From Streptomyces sp. NBC_00306 (lineage in GTDB: Bacteria; Actinomycetota; Actinomycetes; Streptomycetales; Streptomycetaceae), in assembly GCF_036169555.1 (NCBI RefSeq), contig NZ_CP108032.1, forward strand, positions 2,294,001 through 2,358,000: a stretch of 64,000 nt of DNA, given 5' to 3'. The notes under the pieces are model-generated. The model searched no databases and was not told the origin of the DNA. It saw nothing but the letters and a program-made list of their open reading frames with translations. This document shows, piece by piece, positions 51,542 through 60,292 of this stretch. Both the position numbers and the translations under genes were made by a program. Every line of letters begins with the position of its first letter. Within the stretch, counting starts at the first letter, position 1.

Positions 51542-53617
51542 CTACTGAGGGGCGGCCCGGACAGCGGTCTCCTCCGACGACTTCCCTCTGGTCCCTTCCG
51601 CGGCTTTCGCCGGCCCGGCAGGACCAGGGACAGCCGCAGACTTCTCACGATCCGCCGTCGCCGTCGACGGCAGCAGCTTCCGGCGTCCCGAGAGCACGTA
51701 CGTCAGGCCGAAGCCCGCGCCGACGACCGCCGCACCACCCACCGCGTCCAGGATCCAGTGGTTCGCCGTGGCCACGATCGCGCCGGCCGTGAACAGCGGG
51801 TGCAACAGGCCCAGCAGCTTCATCCACAGCTTCGGCGCGAGCAGGACGACCACCAGACCGCACCAGAGCGACCAGCCGAAGTGCAGCGACGGCATCGCCG
51901 CGTACTGGTTGGTGACCGCGGTCATCGCCCCGTAGTCGGGGTTGGCGAGGTCCTGCGGACCGTGCACCGTGTCGATGAAGCCCATGCCCGGCATCAGCCG
52001 CGGCGGGGCCAGCGGGTAGAGCCAGAAGCCCAGCAGGGCAAGAACCGTGGCGAAGGCGAGCGAGGAGCGCGCCCAGCGGTAGTCGACCGGGCGGCGGACG
52101 TAGAGGATGGCGAGGATGCTGAGCGGCACGACGAAGTGGAACGACGTGTAATAGAAGTTGAAGAAGGACTCGGCCCACTCCGCCTTCGCCACGGCCTTGT
52201 TGGCCCACAGCTCGATGTCGATGTGCAGCGCCTGCTCGATGGCGACGACCTGCCGGCCGTGCTCCTCGGCCGCGCCGACGCTGCCGGTGGCCGCGGTGCG
52301 GATGTGCGAGTAGACGGAGTAGCCGACCCGGATCACCAGCAGTTCGAGGAGCAGGTTCGGGCGGGCCGACACGCGCCGCCAGAACGGCAGCAGCGGGATC
52401 CGGCTCCAGCGCGACGGGACCGGGGAGACGTACTCGGTGGGGACCGGGCGGCGGAAGTACGGTGAGGTGCGCGGCAGGAACGGCACCGCGACGGCGGCGG
52501 CGAGCGCCGCGACCAGCAGGGCGTTGTCGCGCACCGGGTGCAGCGCGGTCATGTTGGGCAGCAGCATCTTGCCCGGCAGGGTCATCACCAGAATGACGAG
52601 AACCGGCCAGAGCATCCGGTCGGACGCCCGCTTGCCGACCCGGCCGACCACGGCGAGCAGCACCCACAGGAGTTGGTGCTGCCAGGCGGTGGGCGAGACG
52701 GCGACGGCGACACAGCCGGTGAGGGCGACCGCGAGAAGGAGCTGACCGTCCCGGGCGTACCGCACCGCGCGGCGCAGGCCGAACCAGACGACCGCCGCGG
52801 CCAGGGCGGCGTACAGCGTGATCTCGAGCGGGCCTTCGAGGCCGAAACGCAACAGGGCCCCGTGCAAGGACTGGTTGGCGAGGCTGTCGGGGCGGGCGCC
52901 CAGGCCGGCCCCGGCCACATGGTGGACCCAGTACGTCCAGGAGTCGCCGGGCAGCGCGGCCCAGGAGAGCGCCGACAACGCGGCGAAGGTCCCCGCCGAG
53001 GTGACGGCGGCCTGTTTGCGTCCGGTGAACCACAGCAGGGGCGCGAAGAGCAGGGCGGTGGGCTGAAGGGCCGCGCCGATGCCGATCAGCACACCGGACG
53101 ATCTCTCCCCGCGGGCGACGAAACAGCCGACGAGGACGAGGAGGACCGGGATGATGCTCGTCTGCCCGAGATAGAAGCTGTTGCGCACCGGCAGCGACAG
53201 CATCAACAGGCTGATGGCGATGGGCGCCGCCAGCAGACCGCTGCGGCGCGAGACGGGCCCCGGCAGCGCACGGGCGACGACCAGGCCTATCCCGACGACG
53301 AGCAGCAGGGTCCCGAAGGTCCAGGCGACGCCGAGGCTCTGCTCGGCGGAGCGGGTCAGCGGTTTGAGCACCAGCCCGGCGAACGGGGTGCCGGTGAACC
53401 GGTCGGTGTCGTAGAGGGAGCCCTTGACGTGCAGGACGCCGTTCTCACCTATCCAGGTCTCCAGGTCGATGAGCCGTTCCCCCGGTGGCAGGCGCAGTAC
53501 CGCGGTCGCCTGCCGTATGGCGAGGACCGCGGCCACGAGCCACAGCACCGCCCTTGCCGCGCCCATCCTCGAGTCCGTCGTCGCACTTCCGCGCACGCTG
53601 TGCTCCGCGTTCGCCAC
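51542..53617 (-). CDS. fused GT87-like polyprenyl mannosyltransferase and PAP2 phosphatase
   Basis: A 691-residue integral membrane protein with about 16-18 helices. The first ~400 residues resemble GT87-type polyprenol-phosphate-sugar mannosyltransferases ('TGTPFAGLVLKPLTR', 'QTSIIPVLLVLVG', 'QPTALLFAPLLWF'). The rest is a PAP2/inositolphosphotransferase-like domain with 'KAVAKAEWAESFFNFYY', 'YPLAPPRLMPGMGF', 'AMPSLHFGWSLW' and 'TANHWILDAVGG' (the PSLH and HxxxD catalytic parts). It would act on lipid-linked sugar or phospholipid at the outer face. ATG 53617. Divergent from the DUF2330-like gene. Confidence 0.88.
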   Translation of the reverse strand: MANAEHSVRGSATTDSRMGAARAVLWLVAAVLAIRQATAVLRLPPGERLIDLETWIGENGVLHVKGSLYDTDRFTGTPFAGLVLKPLTRSAEQSLGVAWTFGTLLLVVGIGLVVARALPGPVSRRSGLLAAPIAISLLMLSLPVRNSFYLGQTSIIPVLLVLVGCFVARGERSSGVLIGIGAALQPTALLFAPLLWFTGRKQAAVTSAGTFAALSALSWAALPGDSWTYWVHHVAGAGLGARPDSLANQSLHGALLRFGLEGPLEITLYAALAAAVVWFGLRRAVRYARDGQLLLAVALTGCVAVAVSPTAWQHQLLWVLLAVVGRVGKRASDRMLWPVLVILVMTLPGKMLLPNMTALHPVRDNALLVAALAAAVAVPFLPRTSPYFRRPVPTEYVSPVPSRWSRIPLLPFWRRVSARPNLLLELLVIRVGYSVYSHIRTAATGSVGAAEEHGRQVVAIEQALHIDIELWANKAVAKAEWAESFFNFYYTSFHFVVPLSILAILYVRRPVDYRWARSSLAFATVLALLGFWLYPLAPPRLMPGMGFIDTVHGPQDLANPDYGAMTAVTNQYAAMPSLHFGWSLWCGLVVVLLAPKLWMKLLGLLHPLFTAGAIVATANHWILDAVGGAAVVGAGFGLTYVLSGRRKLLPSTATADREKSAAVPGPAGPAKAAEGTRGKSSEETAVRAAPQ

Positions 53618-53786
53618 GTCGCGCCGCGCCTCCCCTGCGTCTGTGATTCTGGTCCGTAGAGCCTTGCACTGCCCCGTGAAGGAGACGCAGGCAACCCCCT
53701 CTTTGCCTGAGTGTCACCCCGTTTTGACCGAATATCTCGCCAACGGGCCCCGGAACCACGGGCCCCGGGCCGTCGTCGGAGGAGGT

Positions 53787-54968
53787 ATGCGGGGGAACAT
53801 ACAAGAACACCGGCGCGCGCACCTGCGGGTTCGGACGCACGGCACCTCAGCGGGTGTGCTGCGGCACCGCGTTGTCCTGGTGGTACTGGCGCTGTTCGCG
53901 CTCCAGCTCGGATCGTTGATCGCTCCGGCGTACGCCTGCGGCTGCGGCGCCATGATCCCGGACCGGGGATCGCGGATGGCGGTCGACCGGGAGACGTCGG
54001 TCGTGAGCTGGGACGGGCGCGTCGAGCGGATCCAGATGCGGTTCACCGTCGACGGGGACGCCCCCGAGGCCGCGTGGATCATGCCCGTGCCCACCCGCGC
54101 CACCGTCGAACTCGGCGATCAGGCGCTGTTCGACGAGCTGGAGCGGACGATCGAGCCGGAGGAGAGGACGCGCCACTACTTCTGGCCGCGGGAGGGCGAC
54201 TGGCCTCTCTCGGACGGTTCGGCAGGCGACTCGGCCGGTGCGCCGGCACCGGGCGCCGGCGCTCCCGGGGTGGGGGTCGTCGGACGCGAGAGGCTCGGCG
54301 ACTTCGATGTCGCCCGGTTGACGGCGACCGACCCGCAGGCGCTGCGAAGCTGGCTGAAAACCAATGGTTTCGAGCTGCCGGACGGCCTGGAGACCGAGCT
54401 GCGCCCGTATGTACGGCAGAAGTGGGAGTACGTGGCGGTCCGGCTCGCTCCGGATGCCGAGGACGCCGTACTGCGCGGCACGCTGGACCCGTTGACGCTG
54501 CGGTTCGCCAGCGACCGGCCGGTCTATCCGATGCGGCTGTCCCGGCTGGCGAAGAACCCGCAGTCGCTCGGGCTGTTCGTGCTGGCCGCGCACCGGATGG
54601 AGCCGCAGAGCGCCATCGGCGGTGACGAGCCGGAGGTGCTGTTCGCCGGCGCCGCGGACCGGAGCCCGGCGCTGGACGCGTTCACGGGCGGCGGCGAGAG
54701 GTTCCTGACCGCGCTGGAGCAGGAGTTCCCGCGGCCGGACCGGATCGACGGCGACCACGTCCTGCGGGCCGCGGAGCAGGACACGCCCTTCCGGCGGGTG
54801 GTGTACGAGGACGAGTTGCTGACCGTCGGCGGTCTTCCCGTGTGGCTGCTGACCGTCGGCGGCGGGCTCGCGCTGGTGACGGTGATCGCGCTCGTGCGGG
54901 TGCGGGCCCATCGCCGCAGGCCGGTGCTCCCGCCGCCGCCCGTCCACGCGCCGCCGCCGCTGTCCTGA
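53787..54968 (+). CDS. DUF2330-like membrane-anchored extracellular protein
   Basis: A 393-residue protein with a signal peptide (hydrophobic about residues 28-47, ending 'APAYACGCG'), an extracellular domain of ~290 residues and a C-terminal membrane helix ('VWLLTVGGGLALVTVIALVRV') before a Pro-rich tail. The start 'ACGCGAMIPDRGSRMAVDRETSVVSWDG' and 'AAWIMPVPTRATVELGD' are characteristic of DUF2330 proteins, whose role is unknown. ATG 53787 has GGAGGAGG upstream. Confidence 0.85.
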   Translation: MRGNIQEHRRAHLRVRTHGTSAGVLRHRVVLVVLALFALQLGSLIAPAYACGCGAMIPDRGSRMAVDRETSVVSWDGRVERIQMRFTVDGDAPEAAWIMPVPTRATVELGDQALFDELERTIEPEERTRHYFWPREGDWPLSDGSAGDSAGAPAPGAGAPGVGVVGRERLGDFDVARLTATDPQALRSWLKTNGFELPDGLETELRPYVRQKWEYVAVRLAPDAEDAVLRGTLDPLTLRFASDRPVYPMRLSRLAKNPQSLGLFVLAAHRMEPQSAIGGDEPEVLFAGAADRSPALDAFTGGGERFLTALEQEFPRPDRIDGDHVLRAAEQDTPFRRVVYEDELLTVGGLPVWLLTVGGGLALVTVIALVRVRAHRRRPVLPPPPVHAPPPLS

Positions 54969-55076
54969 GAGCCGTGTCCGGACGGGCACCGGCCTGACGG
55001 GAACAGGCACGTCGGGAGACGCTCCCGCGGGAGCGGGTCCGGACGGGAGGGACACGGCCTGGAATAGGTTGGACGT

Positions 55077-55748
55077 ATGACTCAGGAGCAGTGGAACGCC
55101 GTCGACCGCTATATCACCGACCTCCTCGCCCCGGACGACGAGGCCCTCGCCGCGGCCCTCGCCCAGAGCGAGAGCGCCGGGCTCCCCGCCATCGCCGTCG
55201 CCGGGAACCAGGGCAAGCTGCTGCATCTGCTGACCCGGCTCCAGGGCGCGCGCACGGTGCTGGAGATCGGGACACTGGGCGGCTACAGCACGATCTGGCT
55301 GGCCAGGGCGCTGCCCGAGGGCGGCAGGCTGATCTCGCTGGAGTACAGCGCCGAGCATGCGGAGGTGGCGCGGACCAACCTGGCCCGTGCGGGCCTGGAC
55401 AAGATCGCCGAGGTGCGGACGGGGGCGGCGCTGGACACGCTGCCGCTGCTGGCGAAGGAGCCGGGCGCGGGTCCGTTCGACCTGATCTTCATCGACGCGG
55501 ACAAGAAGAACAATCCGCAGTACGTGGAGTGGGCCCTCACGCTGTCCCGCCCCGGCAGCGTGATCATCGTCGACAACGCCGTACGCAACGGCGCCGTGGT
55601 GGACGAGAACAGCACCGACCCCGCGATCGTCGGCACCCGCCGTATGTACGAACTGGTGGCGAACGAGCCGCGGCTGGACGCCACGGCGGTCCAGACGGTG
55701 GGCACCAAGGGCTACGACGGCTTCCTGCTGGCGCGCGTCGTCTCCTGA
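55077..55748 (+). CDS. cation-dependent O-methyltransferase (catechol/caffeoyl-CoA type)
   Basis: A 223-residue SAM-dependent O-methyltransferase. 'TVLEIGTLGGYSTIWLARAL' binds SAM, and the metal-binding acids are in 'DLIFIDADKKNNPQYVEWA' and 'VIIVDNAVRNG'. Such enzymes methylate catechol-like hydroxyls using a divalent metal. The acceptor is unknown. ATG 55077 lies about eight bases after a TAGGTT box, so the message may be leaderless. Confidence 0.92.
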   Translation: MTQEQWNAVDRYITDLLAPDDEALAAALAQSESAGLPAIAVAGNQGKLLHLLTRLQGARTVLEIGTLGGYSTIWLARALPEGGRLISLEYSAEHAEVARTNLARAGLDKIAEVRTGAALDTLPLLAKEPGAGPFDLIFIDADKKNNPQYVEWALTLSRPGSVIIVDNAVRNGAVVDENSTDPAIVGTRRMYELVANEPRLDATAVQTVGTKGYDGFLLARVVS

Positions 55749-55818
55749 CGGGCCCGCCGACGGCCGACACGTGCCCCGGCCCGGGGACGGGGGAGGCCCC
55801 GGGCCGGGAGTCGGTGGG

Positions 55819-56244
55819 TCAGCGCGGGGCGCTGCCGCCGCTCGCGGCGTCCGTGCGCGCCTGGTCCTCGATGCGCCGCTTGGCGTCCTTCCAGGAGATC
55901 GGCAGCTCCGCCACCGGGACTTCCCAGAAGGTGAACGTGGACTCGCTCATGACGGAGCGCAGTCCGGTCATGATGCTCTTGTGGGGCTCGGTCCGCGCAT
56001 AGGTGTAGAGGGCTTCCTTGTCCTCCCACGCGGAGAGGGTGAAGAAGACCCCCTTCAGGAGCTGGGCCTCCAGGGAGGCTCCGAGGGCTCCCGGCGCCTT
56101 GCGCACCTGCCCCCAGGCGGAGAGCGACTTCAGGAAGAAGCGCGGAACGTCCTTGGCAGACCTCACATCGAGACGGGAGGCCATGACGAAGGCGGTGGTG
56201 TCGGGCCGGGCCGGGTTCGGCGTCGCCCAGGGAAGAGTCGGCAC
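55819..56244 (-). CDS. spheroidene-monooxygenase-like (heme/ABM fold) protein
   Basis: A 141-residue protein. 'TTAFVMASRLDVRSAKDVPRFF', 'LEAQLLKGVFFTLSAWEDKEALYTYARTEPHKSIM' and 'STFTFWEVPVAELPISWKDAK' give the dimeric alpha-beta-barrel pattern of small monooxygenases and of DUF3291-type proteins. The reaction is unknown. GTG 56244 with GAGG five bases upstream. Divergent from the MerR gene at 56331, which probably controls it. Confidence 0.78.
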   Translation of the reverse strand: MPTLPWATPNPARPDTTAFVMASRLDVRSAKDVPRFFLKSLSAWGQVRKAPGALGASLEAQLLKGVFFTLSAWEDKEALYTYARTEPHKSIMTGLRSVMSESTFTFWEVPVAELPISWKDAKRRIEDQARTDAASGGSAPR

Positions 56245-56330
56245 GGTATCCTCGCATCCACAGTTGGTGAGTGGCAGTATCTATATTAGACAGTAGTGCT
56301 GCCCAATTGCCAGTGGGAAGCGGGATCAGG

Positions 56331-56954
56331 GTGAGAATTTCCGAGTTGAGCCGCCGCAGCGGGGTGTCCACCGCGACCATCAAGTACTACCTGCGCGAAG
56401 GGCTGCTGCCGCCCGGCCGCGCCACAGCCGCGACCCAGGCGGAGTACGGCGAGTCGCATGTGCGCCGCCTCCGGCTGATCCGGGCCCTCATCGGCGTCCG
56501 CGGTCTGACGGTCAGCGCCGCCAAGGACGTCCTCGACACCATCTCCGAGGGCAACGCCGACACCCATGAGCTGTTGGGTCTCGTCTTCGGCGTGTGGCCG
56601 GCCGGCGGCGCCAAGGACGAGGGCGGCGAGGAGGAGGACCACTCCGGTGTGACGGCGCTCGTCTCCGAGATGGGCTGGAAGGTCAGCGAGCACAATCCTG
56701 CCCGCCAGGTCATCACCCAGACTCTCCACACCCTGCGCTCCCTCGGCATGGACTACGACTGGCACGATCTCGTCCCGTACGCCGAACTCGCCGAGAAGAC
56801 GGCCGTGCTCGATCTCGACCAGCTCCAGGGACCGGACGATCCGCTCGAGAAGGCCGAGCGGGCCGTGCTGCTGACCTTCCTGCTGGAACCCGCGCTGCTG
56901 GCCCTGCGCCGGCTCGCCCAGGAGGCCGAGTCGACGATCCGGCACCGCGGCTGA
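56331..56954 (+). CDS. MerR family transcriptional regulator
   Basis: A 207-residue regulator. Residues 1-70 form the MerR DNA-binding domain ('RISELSRRSGVSTATIKYYLREGLLPPGR'). The C-terminal part is helical and acidic, without a cysteine metal site. GTG 56331 puts the helix-turn-helix at the very N-terminus as usual; an in-frame GTG at 56271 would add 20 residues. Divergent from the monooxygenase-like gene, with a GGCAG-n22-CTGCC dyad in the gap (about 56273-56303) as the likely shared operator. Confidence 0.88.
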   Translation: MRISELSRRSGVSTATIKYYLREGLLPPGRATAATQAEYGESHVRRLRLIRALIGVRGLTVSAAKDVLDTISEGNADTHELLGLVFGVWPAGGAKDEGGEEEDHSGVTALVSEMGWKVSEHNPARQVITQTLHTLRSLGMDYDWHDLVPYAELAEKTAVLDLDQLQGPDDPLEKAERAVLLTFLLEPALLALRRLAQEAESTIRHRG

Positions 56955-57049
56955 CCCGAACGGTCCGCCGCTTTCCCGGAATCGACCGGACCCACGTGTG
57001 CCGTCCATGCCATCACGGTGTGCGCGACGGACACATGAGTGTTCGGTAC

Positions 57050-57101
57050 TCACCCCGGTGGTGAACTCCCGCGCCGCACACGGCGCGGAACACCGGGGTG
57101 A
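57050..57101. terminator. nested 52-bp stem-loop
   Basis: Outer arms TCACCCCGGTG / CACCGGGGTGA (11 bp) enclose an inner hairpin CCGCGCCG-CACA-CGGCGCGG. It lies between the MerR gene and the SARP gene, about 115 bases before the SARP start, and could terminate the first or regulate the second. Confidence 0.5.
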
Positions 57102-57214
57102 CAGCGGGGAAGTGAGTAGCCGCAACTCAGGCCCGCCCGGTCGTACGAATGGTCTCCTCGTGTGCTGAATGCAGCACGGTGAATACCGTGCACCGCGCAC
57201 GGGGAGGCAAGAGC

Positions 57215-58165
57215 ATGCAGTTCAGAATTCTGGGCGCGCCCGAGTTGTACGACGAGAAACGTCACCGGCGCATTCCGCTGACGAGTCCCAAGCAGCGCAT
57301 GCTGCTGGGCGCACTGCTCGCCCGCGCGAATTCCGCGGTCCCGCGGGAACGGCTGGTACGCGAACTCTGGGGCGCGCTGCCGCCGAAGAAGGCCCGCAAC
57401 ACGCTCAACGCCCATGTGTCGGGACTGCGCAAGGCACTCGCGGAAGCGGAACCGGAACGGGCCACGACACCGCGACTGGTGGCCCATGCCTCCGGGTACC
57501 TGCTCCAGGCCCGCCGCACGGAGATGGACAGCGGTCAGTTCTGCCTCGCGGTGGATCAGGCCCAGCGGATGTACCGGATCGACCCGCAGAGCGCGTACGC
57601 GACCCTGCGCGGCGCCCTCGGTCTCTGGCGCGGCACCGCCCTGGAGGGTGGTCCGCACGGCCCGGTCTGCGCCGCGCTGGTCGCCCGCCTGGAGGAGGAA
57701 CGCCAGCAGGCGCTGGAGATCCTCTTCGACTCCGCGCTGCGCACGGGCCGGCACCGGCGCATCATTCCGGAGCTGGAGGAGGTCACCGCCGCCCATCCGC
57801 TGCGCGAGCGTTTCCACGACCAGCTGATGCTGGCGCTGTGCCGCTCCGGCCGCGGCGGCGAGGCGATCGGCGTCTACACCCGCGCCCGGCACCGGCTCAC
57901 CGCGGAACACGGCCACACGCCCCTGCTGTCCGCGCGCCTGGAGCAGATCAGCGTGCAGTCCCCCGTGCTGTACGGCGCCGAGGCGGAGACCCCCGACGCC
58001 CGCGCCCGCCTGGAAGCGGAACCTCCGCCGACCGGACCCCGCGAGTTCACGCGCACGCGTTTCACCGTGAAGCGCATCGAACAGGAGGACCCGGCGGCAC
58101 GCTCGGTCATGGGTTTCCTGACCGAACTCCTCAGCGGTCAGGCGCTGCACACGGGCGGGGTGTGA
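57215..58165 (+). CDS. SARP family transcriptional activator
   Basis: A 316-residue Streptomyces antibiotic regulatory protein. The N-terminal OmpR-type winged helix ('QFRILGAPELYD', 'LTSPKQRMLLGALLARANSAVPRERLVRELWG', 'NTLNAHVSGLRKAL') is followed by the bacterial transcriptional activator domain ('ERFHDQLMLALCRSGRGGEAIGVYTRARHRL'). No ATPase domain is attached, so it is of the short ActII-4/RedD class that switches on biosynthetic clusters. ATG 57215 has GGGGAGG seven bases upstream. It faces, across a terminator, the convergent genes of a putative lipid-tailed metabolite cluster. Confidence 0.93.
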   Translation: MQFRILGAPELYDEKRHRRIPLTSPKQRMLLGALLARANSAVPRERLVRELWGALPPKKARNTLNAHVSGLRKALAEAEPERATTPRLVAHASGYLLQARRTEMDSGQFCLAVDQAQRMYRIDPQSAYATLRGALGLWRGTALEGGPHGPVCAALVARLEEERQQALEILFDSALRTGRHRRIIPELEEVTAAHPLRERFHDQLMLALCRSGRGGEAIGVYTRARHRLTAEHGHTPLLSARLEQISVQSPVLYGAEAETPDARARLEAEPPPTGPREFTRTRFTVKRIEQEDPAARSVMGFLTELLSGQALHTGGV

Positions 58166-58172
58166 GAGGACG

Positions 58173-58219
58173 CGAGAACGCCCCGGAGAATCCCTCTCGG
58201 ATTCTCCGGGGCGTTCTCG
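58173..58219. terminator. bidirectional terminator between SARP and FAD enzyme genes
   Basis: Perfect 21-bp stem (arm CGAGAACGCCCCGGAGAATC and one more base) with a five-base loop, placed seven bases after the SARP stop and ten before the stop of the convergent FAD enzyme gene. Confidence 0.88.
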
Positions 58220-58228
58220 TGCCCGCCG

Positions 58229-59518
58229 TCAGAGCTCGCTGATGAGCTGCGCCGCGATCTCCATTCCCGACGAGTAACCCGCCTCGTGCGAGCCGATCTG
58301 GTCCACGCCGTGGCGCTTGGCGTGGAAATAGGAACCGCACAGCTTCACCCGCGTCCCCTCGTTGACGTTGTAGATGTCCTTCTGCATCTCGCGGACATCG
58401 ACGTCGATGATCGGGTGCGTGTAGGGGAATTCCGCGATGACGGTCTCCGGGTCCACCTCGCCCGGGTAGTCGAGCGTGACGAAGTAGTCCTTCTCCGCGG
58501 TGAATCCGTGCAGCTTGTTCATGTAGTAGGCGACATACGTCCTCGGCCGGCCGTCCACCTCGACCTTGCCGTAGTTCCAGGCCTCCCAGCGGTCGCGGTC
58601 GGCCGGGACCACGGACGGGTCGGTGTGCAGGATCACCGTCGAGCCGTTGTAGGCGACCTTGGAGAGCACCTCCGTCTGACGCTCGGTCGGGTTGTCCAGC
58701 AGGGCCAGCGCCTCGTCGGCGTGCGCGCCGACCACCACGTAGTCGAAGCGCTCGCTGCCCCGGGCGGTCGTGACCACCGCACCGTCGTCGTCCTGGTGGA
58801 TCGCGGTGACCGGCTCGCCGGTGCGGATCTCCGGACCGATCGCGGCGATCGCCTTGCGTACATAGGAGATCGAACCGCCGCCCACCGTCCGCCAGTCCAC
58901 CTCGCGGCCGCCGAGGCCGCCCTCGTCATGGCCCATGAAGAACGCGATCGCGGTGCTGGCGGGCATCTCCCAGATCAGCTCGGCGGGGATCGACCAGACC
59001 GCCGAGCAGAGCAGGATCACGTAGGAGTGACGGAACGCCTGGCTGTAGCCGCCGCGGTCGAGGTACTCGCCGAGCGGGATGTCGGCCTTCTTGCGCACGA
59101 AGTCCTTGCGGCCCTCGGTGTGGAAGCGCCGCGCCTCCCGCCAGATGGTCAGGAACTCCTCGGAGTAGCGCTCGGACACCTCCTCCTCGCTCATGTCGAG
59201 CTCCTTGGTGCCGTACTCCAGGCCGGTGTCCAGGTCGAAGAAGTTGAAGGCGCCGCGGTGCTCGACCGCGTCGACGCCCAGCTCCTCGAAGAACTCGCAG
59301 AGGTTGGTGTAGGCGGGCCGGTTGAAGACGACGAACGCGGTGTCGATGCCGAGGGTCTGGCCGTTCTCCTCCACCTCGACGGTGTTGGCGTGACCGCCGA
59401 GGCGGTCCTCCCGCTCGAAGACGGTGATCCGGGCGCGGTTGCGCAGGTGGTAGGCGGCGGAGAGACCGGCGACACCGGCTCCGACGATGGCGACACGCGG
59501 ACTGGTGGGCTGCGACAT
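58229..59518 (-). CDS. FAD-dependent amine oxidase-like oxidoreductase
   Basis: A 429-residue flavoprotein. The FAD-binding Rossmann motif is 'VAIVGAGVAGLSAAYHL' with Glu in 'ITVFEREDRLGGHA'. The sequence continues like NAD/FAD-binding proteins of the amine-oxidase superfamily ('GGGSISYVRKAIAAIG', 'DYVVVGAHADEAL', 'GMEIAAQLI'). Related proteins often lie beside cyclopropane fatty acid synthases, which are absent here. The substrate may be a lipid or an intermediate of the neighbouring pathway. ATG 59518; longer in-frame starts would overlap the upstream phosphopantetheinyl transferase gene. Confidence 0.88.
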   Translation of the reverse strand: MSQPTSPRVAIVGAGVAGLSAAYHLRNRARITVFEREDRLGGHANTVEVEENGQTLGIDTAFVVFNRPAYTNLCEFFEELGVDAVEHRGAFNFFDLDTGLEYGTKELDMSEEEVSERYSEEFLTIWREARRFHTEGRKDFVRKKADIPLGEYLDRGGYSQAFRHSYVILLCSAVWSIPAELIWEMPASTAIAFFMGHDEGGLGGREVDWRTVGGGSISYVRKAIAAIGPEIRTGEPVTAIHQDDDGAVVTTARGSERFDYVVVGAHADEALALLDNPTERQTEVLSKVAYNGSTVILHTDPSVVPADRDRWEAWNYGKVEVDGRPRTYVAYYMNKLHGFTAEKDYFVTLDYPGEVDPETVIAEFPYTHPIIDVDVREMQKDIYNVNEGTRVKLCGSYFHAKRHGVDQIGSHEAGYSSGMEIAAQLISEL

Positions 59519-59541
59519 GGAGATGTCCTTCAGGGTCGGTC

Positions 59542-60273
59542 TCATACGCATGAGATGTCGGAGAGCGAGAGGTCGGAGAGGTCGGTGCGGCGCAGGGCCC
59601 CGGGGTGCCCGTCCTCGGTGGCGACGGCCACCACGTGTCCGGGGCCGGGGTAGAGCAGGTCGAACCACCACCGGGAGTCGGTGCCCGCCGGCTGCTGCGG
59701 GTCGTGGACGGCGATACGGCCGTCGACGCGGGGGCCGAAGGAGAACCCGCCGAGGCTCCGGGACAGCCCGGTGCCCAGGGCCTTGAGATAGGCCTCCTTC
59801 AGCACCCACAGCTCACCGGCGAGCGCGCCGCGCACACCTGCCGGCGAGGCGGCGAGCGCGGCGCGTTCGGCCGGGGCGAGCCGGCGGCCCAGCTGTGTCA
59901 CCAGCTCGGCCGGCGAGGGGGTGGGACCGACGTCGACACCGCACCCGCGGCCCTGGGTGACGACACAGGCGATCAGCCCCTCGGTGTGCGAGAGGTTGAA
60001 CCGCACGCCCTCCGGGTCCGGTTCGGCCTCGGGCCGCCCGTGCTCGCCGAGCCGGAAGCGCCACCGGTCCACCGGCCGGCCGGTGCGGGCGCTGAGCGCG
60101 TAGCGGCACAGCAGCCGCGCCCCGAGGTACCGGCGCCGTGCACCGTCGGTGAGCCGCCGGCCGAGCGCGGCCCGTTCCCCTTCCGTGAGCAGCCGGGTGC
60201 CGCCGAGGGCGGTGGCGAAGTCGTCCACCGCGCGCTCGGGCAGCAGCCACAGGAACGTCGGGTCGGGTTGCAT
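59542..60273 (-). CDS. 4'-phosphopantetheinyl transferase (Sfp type)
   Basis: A 243-residue enzyme that would transfer phosphopantetheine from CoA to carrier-protein serines, activating NRPS, PKS or fatty-acid carriers. Visible motifs are 'RFNLSHTEGLIACVV', 'GCGVDVGPTP' and 'LWVLKEAYLKALGTGL'. The GVDxE motif has Gly where the second metal-binding acid normally is, while the Glu of the KEA motif is kept. ATG 60273 (MQPDPTFLW). It lies between the FAD enzyme and the acyl-CoA dehydrogenase genes, all in the same direction. Confidence 0.9.
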   Translation of the reverse strand: MQPDPTFLWLLPERAVDDFATALGGTRLLTEGERAALGRRLTDGARRRYLGARLLCRYALSARTGRPVDRWRFRLGEHGRPEAEPDPEGVRFNLSHTEGLIACVVTQGRGCGVDVGPTPSPAELVTQLGRRLAPAERAALAASPAGVRGALAGELWVLKEAYLKALGTGLSRSLGGFSFGPRVDGRIAVHDPQQPAGTDSRWWFDLLYPGPGHVVAVATEDGHPGALRRTDLSDLSLSDISCV

Positions 60274-60292
60274 CGACGGTACTCCCGGCCGC

